From contig NZ_CP134494.1 in assembly GCF_031759225.1 (NCBI RefSeq), positions 2,292,501 to 2,356,500 on the forward strand: a stretch of 64,000 bases of DNA. Reading direction: 5' to 3'. The translations under genes and the position numbers were made by a program. This DNA is from Mesobacillus jeotgali. Lineage in GTDB: Bacteria; Bacillota; Bacilli; Bacillales; Cytobacillaceae. Positions 1-8,292 of this stretch are shown here, in pieces; positions within the stretch are counted from its first letter, which is position 1, and each line of letters starts with the position of its first letter. Under the pieces are notes generated by a model, which saw nothing but the letters and a program-made list of their open reading frames with translations, searched no databases and was not told where the DNA came from.

Positions 1-1
1 A

Positions 2-361
2 TATCATAAGGAGGTTATGGATCAGGGAGTCAGGATCGGCCTGGACCGCTTTGGCATCCAGGGGATGGTAGGTGCTCCTTTCGACCAGGAACGGATTCAG
101 ACTTTATTGACTTTGCTAAATGAAGGATACCAAGATCAAATTTTGCTGGCACATGACACCGTGAATATCTGGCTCGGTCGCCCTCCTGTTATGCCGGAAC
201 AGGCAGCAAAAATCATGGAAAACTGGCAGCCAGGCCATATCTTCAATAACATTTTGCCACGGCTTAGAGAAAATGGAGTGTCAGAAACTCAAATTGATAA
301 GATGCTCGGCGGAAATGCAGTTGGGCTTTTCACTGGCGCTCCTGCAAAGGTAGTTTCCTAG
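2..361 (+). CDS. Phosphotriesterase-family hydrolase, C-terminal part (probable lactonase), cut by window start
   Basis: The reading frame is open from the first bases of the window, so this is the last ~119 residues of a longer protein; no start is present. The visible part matches the end of the phosphotriesterase/PLL amidohydrolase barrel: a GLDRFG segment, an LLAHD strand end whose Asp fits the last metal ligand of the family, and a tail (HIFNNILPRLRENG..., MLGGNAVGLF) typical of these enzymes. Family members hydrolyse lactones, and more rarely organophosphates, at a binuclear metal centre in the cytosol. It is the first visible gene of a same-strand run with an MBL hydrolase and a CoA ligase. 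Lactonase activity is inferred from the family and context; the substrate is unknown. Confidence 0.8.
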   Translation, partial: YHKEVMDQGVRIGLDRFGIQGMVGAPFDQERIQTLLTLLNEGYQDQILLAHDTVNIWLGRPPVMPEQAAKIMENWQPGHIFNNILPRLRENGVSETQIDKMLGGNAVGLFTGAPAKVVS

Positions 362-410
362 AAACATTTCTTGCAGCTGATTTAAGATCCTAAGAAAGGG
401 GCGAAGACCT

Positions 411-1355
411 ATTCAAAAAATTATACCGCTTACGCTGGATTCGCCTTTTTCTGAAGGAATCGTTGTTGTATATGCGGTTTTAGGTGAAACAGCGACACTT
501 ATAGATACAGGCAATCCAGGCGAGAAATCCTTTTACCAGCTGAAATCTCTGCTAAAAGATCATGATCTCAGTTTTAGAGACTTTGACCATATCATTGTGA
601 CCCACATGCATACAGACCATTGTGGAGGAGTCAGCCTGATTCAGCAGGAGGCCAGCCTTCCTGTGTATGTACATGAACTCGCCAGGCCAGTGATTACAGG
701 AGGAGAAACAGAGTTTAATAGAATCAATCTTTTTTTCAGTGATTTTCTAAAGGAATGTGGTGCTGACCCTGCCGTTCATCAGCATGCACGGAAATACAAA
801 GAAGAAATCTGGCAGAATGTTCATTATGTCAATGAAGGCGATGAAGTTTACATAGGTGGAAGACCCTACAGTGTATTGCATGTTCCCGGACATAGCCAGA
901 CGGATATCCTTCTGATTGATGAGCTGCAGGGGATTACATTTGTCGGAGACCATATCATTCCCGAGCTGGCCGTCAACGCCTTCATAGAGCCTCCTGTACC
1001 AGGTAGGAAACATCGTCCGTCTCCCTTGATTCAATACAGGGAATCCCTGATTCGCTCAAAGGGCATTAAGCTTGGAAAATGTTATTCAGGACATGGATTA
1101 CCCTTCACACAGCACAATGAGCTCATTGATAAAAGGTTGGCACAGCAGGATGCACGCTGTCAGCAAATCCTCAAGGTGTTAAAAGAGGGTGATAAAAATG
1201 TTTATGAAATTTGCCAGAAGGTATACCCGCACTTGAAGGGGAAGATCGTTTTCCTTGGGCTCTCACAAATACAAGGCCATCTTGATTTGATGGAAGCCCG
1301 AAATGAGGTGATGAAAGAGGAACGAGATTCAATTGTTTATTATAGGGTGATCTGA
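411..1355 (+). CDS. Metallo-beta-lactamase-fold hydrolase (LACTB2/glyoxalase-II-like), apparent non-ATG start
   Basis: Binuclear-zinc hydrolase of the MBL superfamily. Visible motifs are THMHTDHCGG (HxHxDH), the GHSQTD metal-His segment, GDHII and a late GH, followed by an all-helical C-terminal part (about the last 90 residues) as in LACTB2-like proteins. The first ordinary start codon in frame is GTG at 597, but that would begin inside the conserved strand before HxHxDH. The frame is open back to 381 and codes for a convincing N-terminal beta-sheet (IIPLTLDSPF..., TATLIDTGNPG). The best-placed initiation is ATT at 411, behind an AAAGGGG-like site at about 396-401. The start is therefore uncertain: a rare ATT start, a sequencing error, or a 5'-damaged gene. 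It lies 49 bases after the lactonase-like gene and probably shares its operon. Substrate unknown. Confidence 0.8.
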   Translation: MQKIIPLTLDSPFSEGIVVVYAVLGETATLIDTGNPGEKSFYQLKSLLKDHDLSFRDFDHIIVTHMHTDHCGGVSLIQQEASLPVYVHELARPVITGGETEFNRINLFFSDFLKECGADPAVHQHARKYKEEIWQNVHYVNEGDEVYIGGRPYSVLHVPGHSQTDILLIDELQGITFVGDHIIPELAVNAFIEPPVPGRKHRPSPLIQYRESLIRSKGIKLGKCYSGHGLPFTQHNELIDKRLAQQDARCQQILKVLKEGDKNVYEICQKVYPHLKGKIVFLGLSQIQGHLDLMEARNEVMKEERDSIVYYRVI

Positions 1356-1396
1356 TAGTTGGCTAGCTTCTTATACTTTTATCAGGAGTGGATTAA

Positions 1397-2914
1397 ATGA
1401 AGCTGAAAGAGCTGCTTGAAAATAATATCAGTAAATACGGTGCATATCCATTTATCTATTATAAAGACCAACAGTATACAAATATAGAAACACGGTCTTA
1501 TGCTGACAAGATCGCGAATGGCCTCCATAAACTTGGAGTAGGAAAAGGCGACCGGGTAGTCGTCTGTATGCCAAATAACCCTGAAGTGATATTTTCCTAT
1601 CAAGGCATTACCAGGAGCGGCGCTGTCATTGTTCCAATCATGTTCACCCTGCATCCAAAAGAAATTCAGTACATCATCAAAAATTGCGAAGCCAAAGTTG
1701 TCATTGCCTCTTCCTATACAGCAGAAAATATGAAAAAGGCGATAGAAGCCCTGGAAGTCAAACCAATCCTGGTTGTTACAGATCTTCCTGGCAGTGATGA
1801 TTCGTTAAACCTATATGATTTGATGTCTTCAGAATCAGCTGACACCGAGGAAGATTCTGATGAAAACGGAACCGCCGTGATTTTATACACCTCAGGAACG
1901 ACTGGAAATCCGAAAGGCGTTCTATTGACCCACAAAAACCTCTACACCAATGCAGTCAACTCCGCAGCCCATAATGAAACCGAAAGAGGCGTTACGATTG
2001 GCGTCCTCCCTTTAGCGCATGTATATGGCCTTACGATATCGAATACGTGCTATATAACGGGAAGTTCAGTTGTTGTTTTCGCCCGGTTTGATCCAGAAGA
2101 AATTTTCAAAGCTATTGAGACTTATAAAGTAAAAGCTTTCTCCGCGGTACCAGCGATGATCCACGCAATGGTTGGCAGCCCAAAAGCCGACCATTATGAT
2201 ACATCCTCCCTTGAGTGGATCGGCTCTGGGTCCGCACCGTTGCCTATCGTGCTCCTGAACGGTTTTAGCAAGAAGTTCGGCGCGAAAGTGTTTGAGGGTT
2301 ATGGATTATCAGAAGCGGCCCCCATCGTGACAGCGCATAATAAAAAAATTGAAATTAAACCTGGTTCAGTCGGAATCCCGCTTCCAGGGGTCAACATAAA
2401 AATTGTCGATGAACAGGGAAGTGAAGTCCCTGCAGGAGAGGTTGGGGAATTGATTGTCTCGGGTGACAATGTTACCCCTGGCTACTACCAGAACAGAGAA
2501 GAAACAAACAAGGTCATCAAGGATGGCTGGCTTTTCACAGGTGACATGGCCAGAGTAGACAACGAAGGCTATCTCTATATTGTCGACAGGAAAAAGGATT
2601 TGGTAATCAGGGGCGGTTTCAATGTATATCCCCGTGATATTGAAGAGCTGCTGAACGCCCATGATTCTGTCTCAGAGGCCGCTGTTTTAGGAGTACCTGA
2701 TGAAGCGATGGGTGAGGAAATCGTCGCATGTGTCGTGAAAAAGGCTGGATCCACTGCTACAGAAGATGAACTGATCCATTACTGCCAGGATAATCTGGCT
2801 AAAAACAAAACACCTAAGCGGATTGTTTTTATGGAAACTTTGCCGCGGAACGGAGTCGGCAAAATCCTCAAGACCCGTCTAAGAGAAACAGCTGCAACTA
2901 TCATCACAAAATAA
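1397..2914 (+). CDS. Acyl-CoA synthetase (AMP-forming, long/medium-chain fatty-acid-CoA ligase type)
   Basis: 505-residue ANL-superfamily enzyme that activates a carboxylic acid to its acyl-CoA via an acyl-adenylate. The P-loop-like motif YTSGTTGNPKG starts at residue 164. The core YGLSEAAP motif, the hinge TGDMARVDNEGYLYIVDRKKD and the C-terminal catalytic lysine region PRNGVGKILK are all present, so it looks complete and active. The ATG start follows AGGAGTG at the right distance. It sits between the MBL hydrolase and R2lox with short gaps, consistent with one transcript. Position and partners suggest it activates an acid released by the lactonase or MBL hydrolase, or made by the neighbouring aldehyde dehydrogenase. 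Chain-length preference cannot be read from sequence alone. Confidence 0.92.
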   Translation: MKLKELLENNISKYGAYPFIYYKDQQYTNIETRSYADKIANGLHKLGVGKGDRVVVCMPNNPEVIFSYQGITRSGAVIVPIMFTLHPKEIQYIIKNCEAKVVIASSYTAENMKKAIEALEVKPILVVTDLPGSDDSLNLYDLMSSESADTEEDSDENGTAVILYTSGTTGNPKGVLLTHKNLYTNAVNSAAHNETERGVTIGVLPLAHVYGLTISNTCYITGSSVVVFARFDPEEIFKAIETYKVKAFSAVPAMIHAMVGSPKADHYDTSSLEWIGSGSAPLPIVLLNGFSKKFGAKVFEGYGLSEAAPIVTAHNKKIEIKPGSVGIPLPGVNIKIVDEQGSEVPAGEVGELIVSGDNVTPGYYQNREETNKVIKDGWLFTGDMARVDNEGYLYIVDRKKDLVIRGGFNVYPRDIEELLNAHDSVSEAAVLGVPDEAMGEEIVACVVKKAGSTATEDELIHYCQDNLAKNKTPKRIVFMETLPRNGVGKILKTRLRETAATIITK

Positions 2915-2939
2915 AGACATTAACCGAGGAGGAGTGCAA

Positions 2940-3833
2940 GTGGAACAAAGAACAATGTTAACAACCAGCAAGCGGGGGTTGCAGACGGAATCATTCCCAT
3001 TCCGTCTCTATCAAAAAGCGAAGAAATTCGGGATCTGGAACCCTGCTGACATTGATTTTACCCAGGACCAACAGGACTGGAAACAGTTGGACGCCGAACA
3101 GCAAAATGATATTCTGCGCTTGATTTCACAGTTCCAGGCTGGTGAGGAAGCTGTCACCCTTGATTTGCTGCCGCTGATCATGGCCATCGCTAAGGAAGGC
3201 AGGCTGGAGGAGGAGATGTTTTTAACCACCTTCTTGTTTGAAGAAGCCAAACATACAGAGTTCTTCCGGCTTGTCCTGAATGCGCTAGGGGAAACAGGTG
3301 ACCTATCAGGACACCATACAGAAACTTATAAAACGATTTTCTATGAGATTCTTCCAACAACGATGGACCGACTGCTGACAGACCAATCTCCAGAAGCTAT
3401 CGCTGAGGCATCCACTGTTTACAATATGTTCGTTGAGGGAGTCCTAGCTGAAACAGGCTACTACTCATTCTATCAAAATCTTGAAACACTCGGTTTGATG
3501 CCAGGACTGCTCAAGGGGATCGGAAATTTGAAAAGAGATGAATCAAGGCATATTGGGTATGGGACTTTCCTGCTGCAAAGACTGATTTGTGAGCATCCAC
3601 ATTTGTACGAATTTGTTGAAGGAAAAATGCAGGAACTGACCCCGCTTGCCATCCGTTTGAACCAGGAGGGATTCAAGGGGAAGGATGTAAGTACTTTCGG
3701 AAATCAGATTGAAGATACAATGAATTTTACCATGAAGCAGCTTTCTGTCCGGATGGACATCCTCTCCCGTGCAAGAGGCAAGCGGATTGAAGAGATTTAT
3801 AAAGTTTCAGAGACTGAGATGGGAGTTCTGTAA
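2940..3833 (+). CDS. R2-like ligand-binding oxidase (R2lox), Mn/Fe ferritin-like protein
   Basis: Ferritin-like di-metal protein of the R2lox group, related to ribonucleotide reductase R2 but lacking its radical-transfer role. Counting from GTG 2940, all six metal ligands are visible: E69, E102, H105, E166, E201 and H204. The Val/Tyr pair that forms the R2lox ether cross-link is at V72 and Y161. The E69, E102 and H105 numbering matches the characterised Geobacillus protein as I remember it. GTG 2940 is preferred over GTG 2934 because GAGGAGGAG runs up to 2934. Known members bind a fatty-acid-like ligand and activate O2; the natural substrate is not established. Here it is embedded in an operon with a CoA ligase, an aldehyde dehydrogenase and an alcohol dehydrogenase, which suggests two-electron oxidation of a hydrophobic substrate (inference). 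Confidence 0.93.
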   Translation: MEQRTMLTTSKRGLQTESFPFRLYQKAKKFGIWNPADIDFTQDQQDWKQLDAEQQNDILRLISQFQAGEEAVTLDLLPLIMAIAKEGRLEEEMFLTTFLFEEAKHTEFFRLVLNALGETGDLSGHHTETYKTIFYEILPTTMDRLLTDQSPEAIAEASTVYNMFVEGVLAETGYYSFYQNLETLGLMPGLLKGIGNLKRDESRHIGYGTFLLQRLICEHPHLYEFVEGKMQELTPLAIRLNQEGFKGKDVSTFGNQIEDTMNFTMKQLSVRMDILSRARGKRIEEIYKVSETEMGVL

Positions 3834-3863
3834 ACAAATTAGAATGATAGAGGAGGAAGAATA

Positions 3864-5393
3864 ATGACTGTAAATGTCGATGTAAAAACGTTCCCGTTAT
3901 TCATTGATGGAAAATGGGAGGCAGCGAGCAGCCAGGAAACCTTTGATGTATTTAATCCGGCGACTGGAGAAATGGTGGCACGAGTGGCAAAAGGGAATGC
4001 AGCCGATGTGGACAGGGCCGTCGGTGCAGCACGCAGGGCATTTGATGAAACCGACTGGAAGGATATGAAACCAAAGGAAAGATCGAAGGTGCTTTATGCG
4101 ATTTCCTATCAAATTGCTGCTCATGCTGAGGAACTGGCTTACTTGGAGGCTATCAGTTCTGGCGGTACGGTGAGGAGAATTGGCGCAAATGATATTCTGC
4201 AGATGGTCGATTTGTTCCAGACACTGGCCAAGTTCGTTGAAGAATATCAATTCTCGGAAACGCTGCCAAGTCCGCCATTCCCTGGACCGGCTCATAATTT
4301 CATCTGGCGCGAACCAATCGGAGTTTGCGCAGCGATTACTCCTTGGAACCTGCCAATGGTGATTGCGACATGGAAAATCGCTCCAGCATTGGCGATGGGA
4401 AATACAGTTGTCGTCAAGCCGGCAAGCTACACTCCTTTATCAACTTTGAAGCTGGCTGAAATCATTTCACAGGTCGTTCCTCCTGGAGTCATTAATGTCG
4501 TGACTGGCCCTGGGACTGAAGTAGGCGAAAAGCTGGCAAGTCACCCAAAAGTTGATAAGGTTGCTTTTACAGGCTCTACTGAAGTAGGTCGAAAGGTAAT
4601 GCAGCTTGCTGCAGGGACAGTGAAGAACACGACTCTGGAGCTTGGTGGTAAGTCACCTAACATCATTTTGAAGGATGCTGACTTAAGCATCGCACTGCCA
4701 GGAAGCTTATTTGGAGTGTTCCTGCATTCGGGGCAGCTTTGTGAATCGGGTACGAGGTTGTTTGTTCCGGATCATTTGCACGATGTAATTGTTGAGAACC
4801 TTGTGAACCTTGCAAGGAAAATCAAGTTAGGAAACCCACTTGACCCAGCAAGTGATGTGGGCCCGGTCATTTCAAAAAGGCAAAAAGAGACGATTTTATC
4901 CTATATCGAAGCAGGAAAGGCAGAAGGTGCTACTCTTGTTTGCGGCGGAAACGAAGCTAAGGTTCCTGGCTGTGAAAATGGACATTTCATTGAACCAACC
5001 ATTTTCACGAATGTAACGAATGACATGAAAATTGCCCGAGAAGAAATCTTCGGACCAGTATTATCAGTTATCCGATATACCGATTTAGACGATGCCATCA
5101 AGATGGCGAATGATTCCATTTATGGTCTTGCTGCCGGTGTTTGGACCAGGGATGTCAATAAAGCTTATGAGGTTGCCCGCAAACTTCAGGCAGGTGTTGT
5201 CTGGATCAATGATTGGCATATGCTTCGCAATGATGCCCCATTTGGCGGGTACAAGCAGAGCGGAATCGGCCGCGAGATGGGCAAGCATTCGCTAGATGCC
5301 TACACCCAAGTCAAGCATGTACACACTTCAATGGTTCCTGAAGCACATAAGCGGACTTGGTATGGACTGCTTTTATCCGATACAGCTGAATAA
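3864..5393 (+). CDS. Aldehyde dehydrogenase (NAD(P)+-dependent)
   Basis: 509-residue class-1/2-type aldehyde dehydrogenase that oxidises an aldehyde to the acid in the cytosol. The catalytic cysteine is C293 in SGQLCESG, the general base is E259 in LELGGKSPN, the Rossmann segment reads FTGSTEVG, and the PWNLP and EEIFGPVL motifs are present. It is full length. The ATG follows GGAGGAAG. It is 30 bases after R2lox and 33 before the alcohol dehydrogenase, strongly suggesting a shared transcript and an alcohol-aldehyde-acid sequence feeding the CoA ligase upstream. The exact aldehyde is unknown. Confidence 0.95.
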   Translation: MTVNVDVKTFPLFIDGKWEAASSQETFDVFNPATGEMVARVAKGNAADVDRAVGAARRAFDETDWKDMKPKERSKVLYAISYQIAAHAEELAYLEAISSGGTVRRIGANDILQMVDLFQTLAKFVEEYQFSETLPSPPFPGPAHNFIWREPIGVCAAITPWNLPMVIATWKIAPALAMGNTVVVKPASYTPLSTLKLAEIISQVVPPGVINVVTGPGTEVGEKLASHPKVDKVAFTGSTEVGRKVMQLAAGTVKNTTLELGGKSPNIILKDADLSIALPGSLFGVFLHSGQLCESGTRLFVPDHLHDVIVENLVNLARKIKLGNPLDPASDVGPVISKRQKETILSYIEAGKAEGATLVCGGNEAKVPGCENGHFIEPTIFTNVTNDMKIAREEIFGPVLSVIRYTDLDDAIKMANDSIYGLAAGVWTRDVNKAYEVARKLQAGVVWINDWHMLRNDAPFGGYKQSGIGREMGKHSLDAYTQVKHVHTSMVPEAHKRTWYGLLLSDTAE

Positions 5394-5426
5394 AGATATT
5401 TTAAAAAACTAAATGAGGTGAAAAGG

Positions 5427-6641
5427 ATGCAAACGACAACATTATCACAGTTCTCCCTGCGTTCGGCAATTTACAGTGGGTCAAATTCTCGTGCCATGGT
5501 ACCTGATTTGTTCAAAGGTTTAGGGTCTAAAAGAGTTGTTCTTTTTAGCGACAGGGGTCTGGAAAAAGCCGGAGTAGTAGAAAAAGTCGCCCAGATTTTC
5601 GAGTTGACCGGTAAAGGTACTGGCCCTGAACTTGCCGGGATTTACGTCGACATTGCCCAGGATGCCGAGAGCCGTTCGGTGAATGAAGCTCTCCGGTATG
5701 CAAGGGAAGTGGGGGCTGACGGGCTGCTTGCTGTTGGAGGCGGCAGTGTGCTGGATACAGTTAAGGGAGTAAAGTATGCCATGCATAAAGGGCTAACCGA
5801 CATCAAGGAAGCAATTCCTGGCGGCTTCTTATTCGAGCAATTTCCTAAAGCGACGCATATCCCGATTCCGCACATTGCCATTCCGACAACTGCGGGAACA
5901 GGATCCGAGGTGTCACCGATCGCGGTCATCTACAATGAGGATATCCAGATGAAAGGCAATATCATCAATCCTTTCCTCAGTGCGGACATTGCGGTGCTGG
6001 ATCCTGATTTAACAGTGGGTCTGCCGGCGGCAATCACGGCTTTTACCGGCTTTGATGCATTGACTCATGCGATTGAGGCATTTGCATCACCTAGTGCCAC
6101 TGCACTGACGGATGCCCATGCTTTGCATGCAATCAGGCTGATTGAAAAAAATCTTCCGGTTGCAGTAGCAGAGGGTTCCAATCTTGACGCCAGAATGGAA
6201 ATGCTGCAGGCGAGCTTAATGGGAATCACCGCATTCAGCTTTGCTTTGAACGCGATTCCAGTCCATAACTTCGCCCATGCATATGGGGCATTGTTCCGGA
6301 TTCCTCATGGACTGGCAAATGCCGTTTTCCTCCCTGTGGTTATGGAATATGTACCAAGCCTGTATCTTCCAAAAGTAAAAGAACTTGCCTCGGCATTGCG
6401 TGTTGACTTTGATGCTGATGAAGAGAATGAGGCCGTCCTGGCAAAAGTGATTGAAAAGTTGCGCCTGCTTCAACACAAGACCGGATTGCCATCGAACTTT
6501 ACAGAATACAACATAACCGAGGAAGACCTGGAGCGGGTTGCGGGTGCCGTTGCCAAGGACCCTGCAGCCGTATCCTTCCCGATGCCAAAAGAACTGATCC
6601 ATGCAGTCGGCCAGCAGGTCGTCCCATTAGGGGTTAAATAA
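5427..6641 (+). CDS. Iron-containing alcohol dehydrogenase (type III)
   Basis: 404-residue group III alcohol dehydrogenase. The NAD-binding GGGSVLDT and PTTAGTGSEVS motifs are present, and the metal-binding stretch includes D/H residues and the HNFAHAYGALFRIPHG histidines. ATG 5427 is chosen over GTG 5418 because the GAGGTG ribosome site overlaps the latter and is 7 bases from the former. It probably interconverts a primary alcohol and its aldehyde and works with the aldehyde dehydrogenase just upstream. A rho-independent terminator follows, so this is probably the last gene of the first catabolic operon. Confidence 0.93.
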   Translation: MQTTTLSQFSLRSAIYSGSNSRAMVPDLFKGLGSKRVVLFSDRGLEKAGVVEKVAQIFELTGKGTGPELAGIYVDIAQDAESRSVNEALRYAREVGADGLLAVGGGSVLDTVKGVKYAMHKGLTDIKEAIPGGFLFEQFPKATHIPIPHIAIPTTAGTGSEVSPIAVIYNEDIQMKGNIINPFLSADIAVLDPDLTVGLPAAITAFTGFDALTHAIEAFASPSATALTDAHALHAIRLIEKNLPVAVAEGSNLDARMEMLQASLMGITAFSFALNAIPVHNFAHAYGALFRIPHGLANAVFLPVVMEYVPSLYLPKVKELASALRVDFDADEENEAVLAKVIEKLRLLQHKTGLPSNFTEYNITEEDLERVAGAVAKDPAAVSFPMPKELIHAVGQQVVPLGVK

Positions 6642-6650
6642 AATGGTTGT

Positions 6651-6688
6651 AAGAGGGGGAATCCGTCTGGGATTCACCCTCTTTTTAC
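6651..6688 (+). terminator. Rho-independent terminator after iron alcohol dehydrogenase
   Basis: Inverted repeat GAGGGGGAATCC / GGGATTCACCCTC followed by five T. It closes the lactonase-to-alcohol-dehydrogenase run and separates it from the next acyl-CoA dehydrogenase gene. Confidence 0.85.
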
Positions 6689-6728
6689 AGTTTCATAACA
6701 GCTTAGGTTTATAAAGGAGTGATTAGAT

Positions 6729-7943
6729 ATGAATTTTGATTTTACTGAGGAGCAGGAGCTATTAAGAAAAACGGTCAGGAGCTTTGTCGATAAAGAAATC
6801 ATGCCATATATAAAAGAATGGGATGAGAAACAGCATTTTGAAACCAGTATTTTAACCAGGCTTGCTGACCTGGGACTCATGGGTGTCTGTATACCGGAAC
6901 AATATGGCGGGAGTGGAATGGACTATATTTCCCTAGCGATTGTCTGTGAGGAACTTGAGCGCGGTGACACTGCCTTCAGGACTGCTGTATCGGTGCACAC
7001 CGGGCTGAACAGCATGACTTTGCTACAGTGGGGAAATGAGGAGCAAAAGCAAAAGTACCTGGTACCACAATCTAAAGGGCAGAAGGTAGGAGCATTCGGC
7101 CTTACTGAACCTAATGCAGGGTCCGATGTCGCGGCAATGCAGACAACGGCGAGGGACGCAGGAGACTACTACGTACTCAATGGATCAAAAACATGGATAT
7201 CATTATGTGATGCAGCAGACCATTTTCTTGTATTTGCCTACACGGACAGAAGCAAAAAACACCATGGCATTTCTGCTTTTATTGTGGAGAGAACCTGGGA
7301 GGGATTTTCATCTAAAGCAATAAAAGGAAAGTTGGGAATTAGGGCCGGAAATACCGGTGAGATTTTCTTTGATCATGTAAAGGTTCCTAAAGAAAATCTG
7401 TTAGGGCAGGAGGGAGACGGCTTTAAGATCGCGATGTCTGCACTGGATAATGGCCGTTTTACAGTAGCGGCGGGTGCATGCGGAACCATCATGGCAAGCC
7501 TTGAGGCCAGTGTGAAGTATTGTCATGAACGAAGCACCTTCGGCAAAGAAATCGGCAGGCACCAGCTTGTCCAGCAGATGATCGCCAAAATGGAAGCAGG
7601 CCTCGTACAGTCCAGATTGCTGGTATACCGTGCAGGCTGGCTGAAAAATCAGGGGAAGAGGAACACTCGGGAAACCTCCCTGGCCAAATGGCAGGCATGC
7701 GACTATGCCTATGAAGCTGCAAATGATGCCGTCCAAATCCACGGAGCCTATGGATTCTCCAACGAATATCCGGTTGAACGGTATTTGCGTAACGCCAAAG
7801 CACCCGTCATTTATGAAGGTACACGAGAAATTCACACAGTCATGCAAGGAGAATATGTCTTAGGATATCGAGTTGATAAGCCACTTTCCAATATGCTCCC
7901 AACCTGGCCATTTGAGCCCGTTTCCGAAGAAACTGTGAAATAA
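6729..7943 (+). CDS. Acyl-CoA dehydrogenase
   Basis: 404-residue FAD-dependent acyl-CoA dehydrogenase that forms the 2,3-double bond of an acyl-CoA thioester. FAD/substrate motifs FGLTEPNAGSD and the late VQIHGAYG and YEGTREIH segments are present; the Glu in YEGT is the usual catalytic base, so the enzyme should be competent. AAAGGAGTG precedes the ATG. It stands alone between the terminator of the first operon and a repeat-filled gap, but is clearly part of the same catabolic region. Substrate not predictable; the C-terminal pattern is reminiscent of the glutaryl/short-chain groups. Confidence 0.92.
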   Translation: MNFDFTEEQELLRKTVRSFVDKEIMPYIKEWDEKQHFETSILTRLADLGLMGVCIPEQYGGSGMDYISLAIVCEELERGDTAFRTAVSVHTGLNSMTLLQWGNEEQKQKYLVPQSKGQKVGAFGLTEPNAGSDVAAMQTTARDAGDYYVLNGSKTWISLCDAADHFLVFAYTDRSKKHHGISAFIVERTWEGFSSKAIKGKLGIRAGNTGEIFFDHVKVPKENLLGQEGDGFKIAMSALDNGRFTVAAGACGTIMASLEASVKYCHERSTFGKEIGRHQLVQQMIAKMEAGLVQSRLLVYRAGWLKNQGKRNTRETSLAKWQACDYAYEAANDAVQIHGAYGFSNEYPVERYLRNAKAPVIYEGTREIHTVMQGEYVLGYRVDKPLSNMLPTWPFEPVSEETVK

Positions 7944-7962
7944 GCCACCGGGCTTGTATCTC

Positions 7963-8191
7963 GTAAAATGCAGTAGCTCTGCTTTGCCCGCTTTTCGATG
8001 AGCAGCACTTTTTCAGTAAATGCAGACAATCTGCTTTGCCCGCTTTTCGATGAGCAGTTCTTTTTAGGTAAATGCTAAATGCAGACACTTTCCTTTGACC
8101 GTTTTCCGGTGAGCAGCTCTTTTTAGGTAAATGCAGACACTTTCCTTTGACCGTTTTTAGGTAAACAGTTCTTTTTAGGTAAATGCAGCAC
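7963..8191. repeat. Four imperfect ~52-bp tandem repeats plus a partial fifth
   Basis: Units begin with GTAAATGCAG and run through a CTTTG(C/A)CCG(C)TTTT core to GAGCAG(T/C)TCTTTTTAG. Approximate units are 7963-8015, 8016-8067, 8068-8126 (with an extra 7 bases, a partial restart) and 8127-8178, then a partial unit to 8191. Units 1-2 and units 3-4 resemble each other most closely. No credible gene crosses it. It fills the gap between the acyl-CoA dehydrogenase and the convergent M42 peptidase. Confidence 0.8.
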
Positions 8192-8251
8192 TCCTTGCTA
8201 CCATTATGGCAGCAGCAAACACCTATCCGGACCTACACACCTATAACTACC

Positions 8252-8289
8252 AAAAAGGTGATCACCTTATAAGTAAGTGATCACCTTTA
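8252..8289. terminator. Bidirectional hairpin terminator between convergent genes
   Basis: Perfect inverted repeat AAAGGTGATCAC / GTGATCACCTTT. A-rich and T-rich flanks make it usable on both strands. It ends the minus-strand M42 peptidase gene, whose stop is at 8293. Confidence 0.85.
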
Positions 8290-8292
8290 CTC

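Noticed and set aside
3897..4295. Minus-strand 132-residue frame opposite the aldehyde dehydrogenase
   Set aside because: It is a shadow of the well-supported plus-strand gene, with no ribosome site or recognisable family.
7963..8191. CRISPR array
   Set aside because: The repeats are contiguous ~52-base units without unique spacers, and no cas genes are present.
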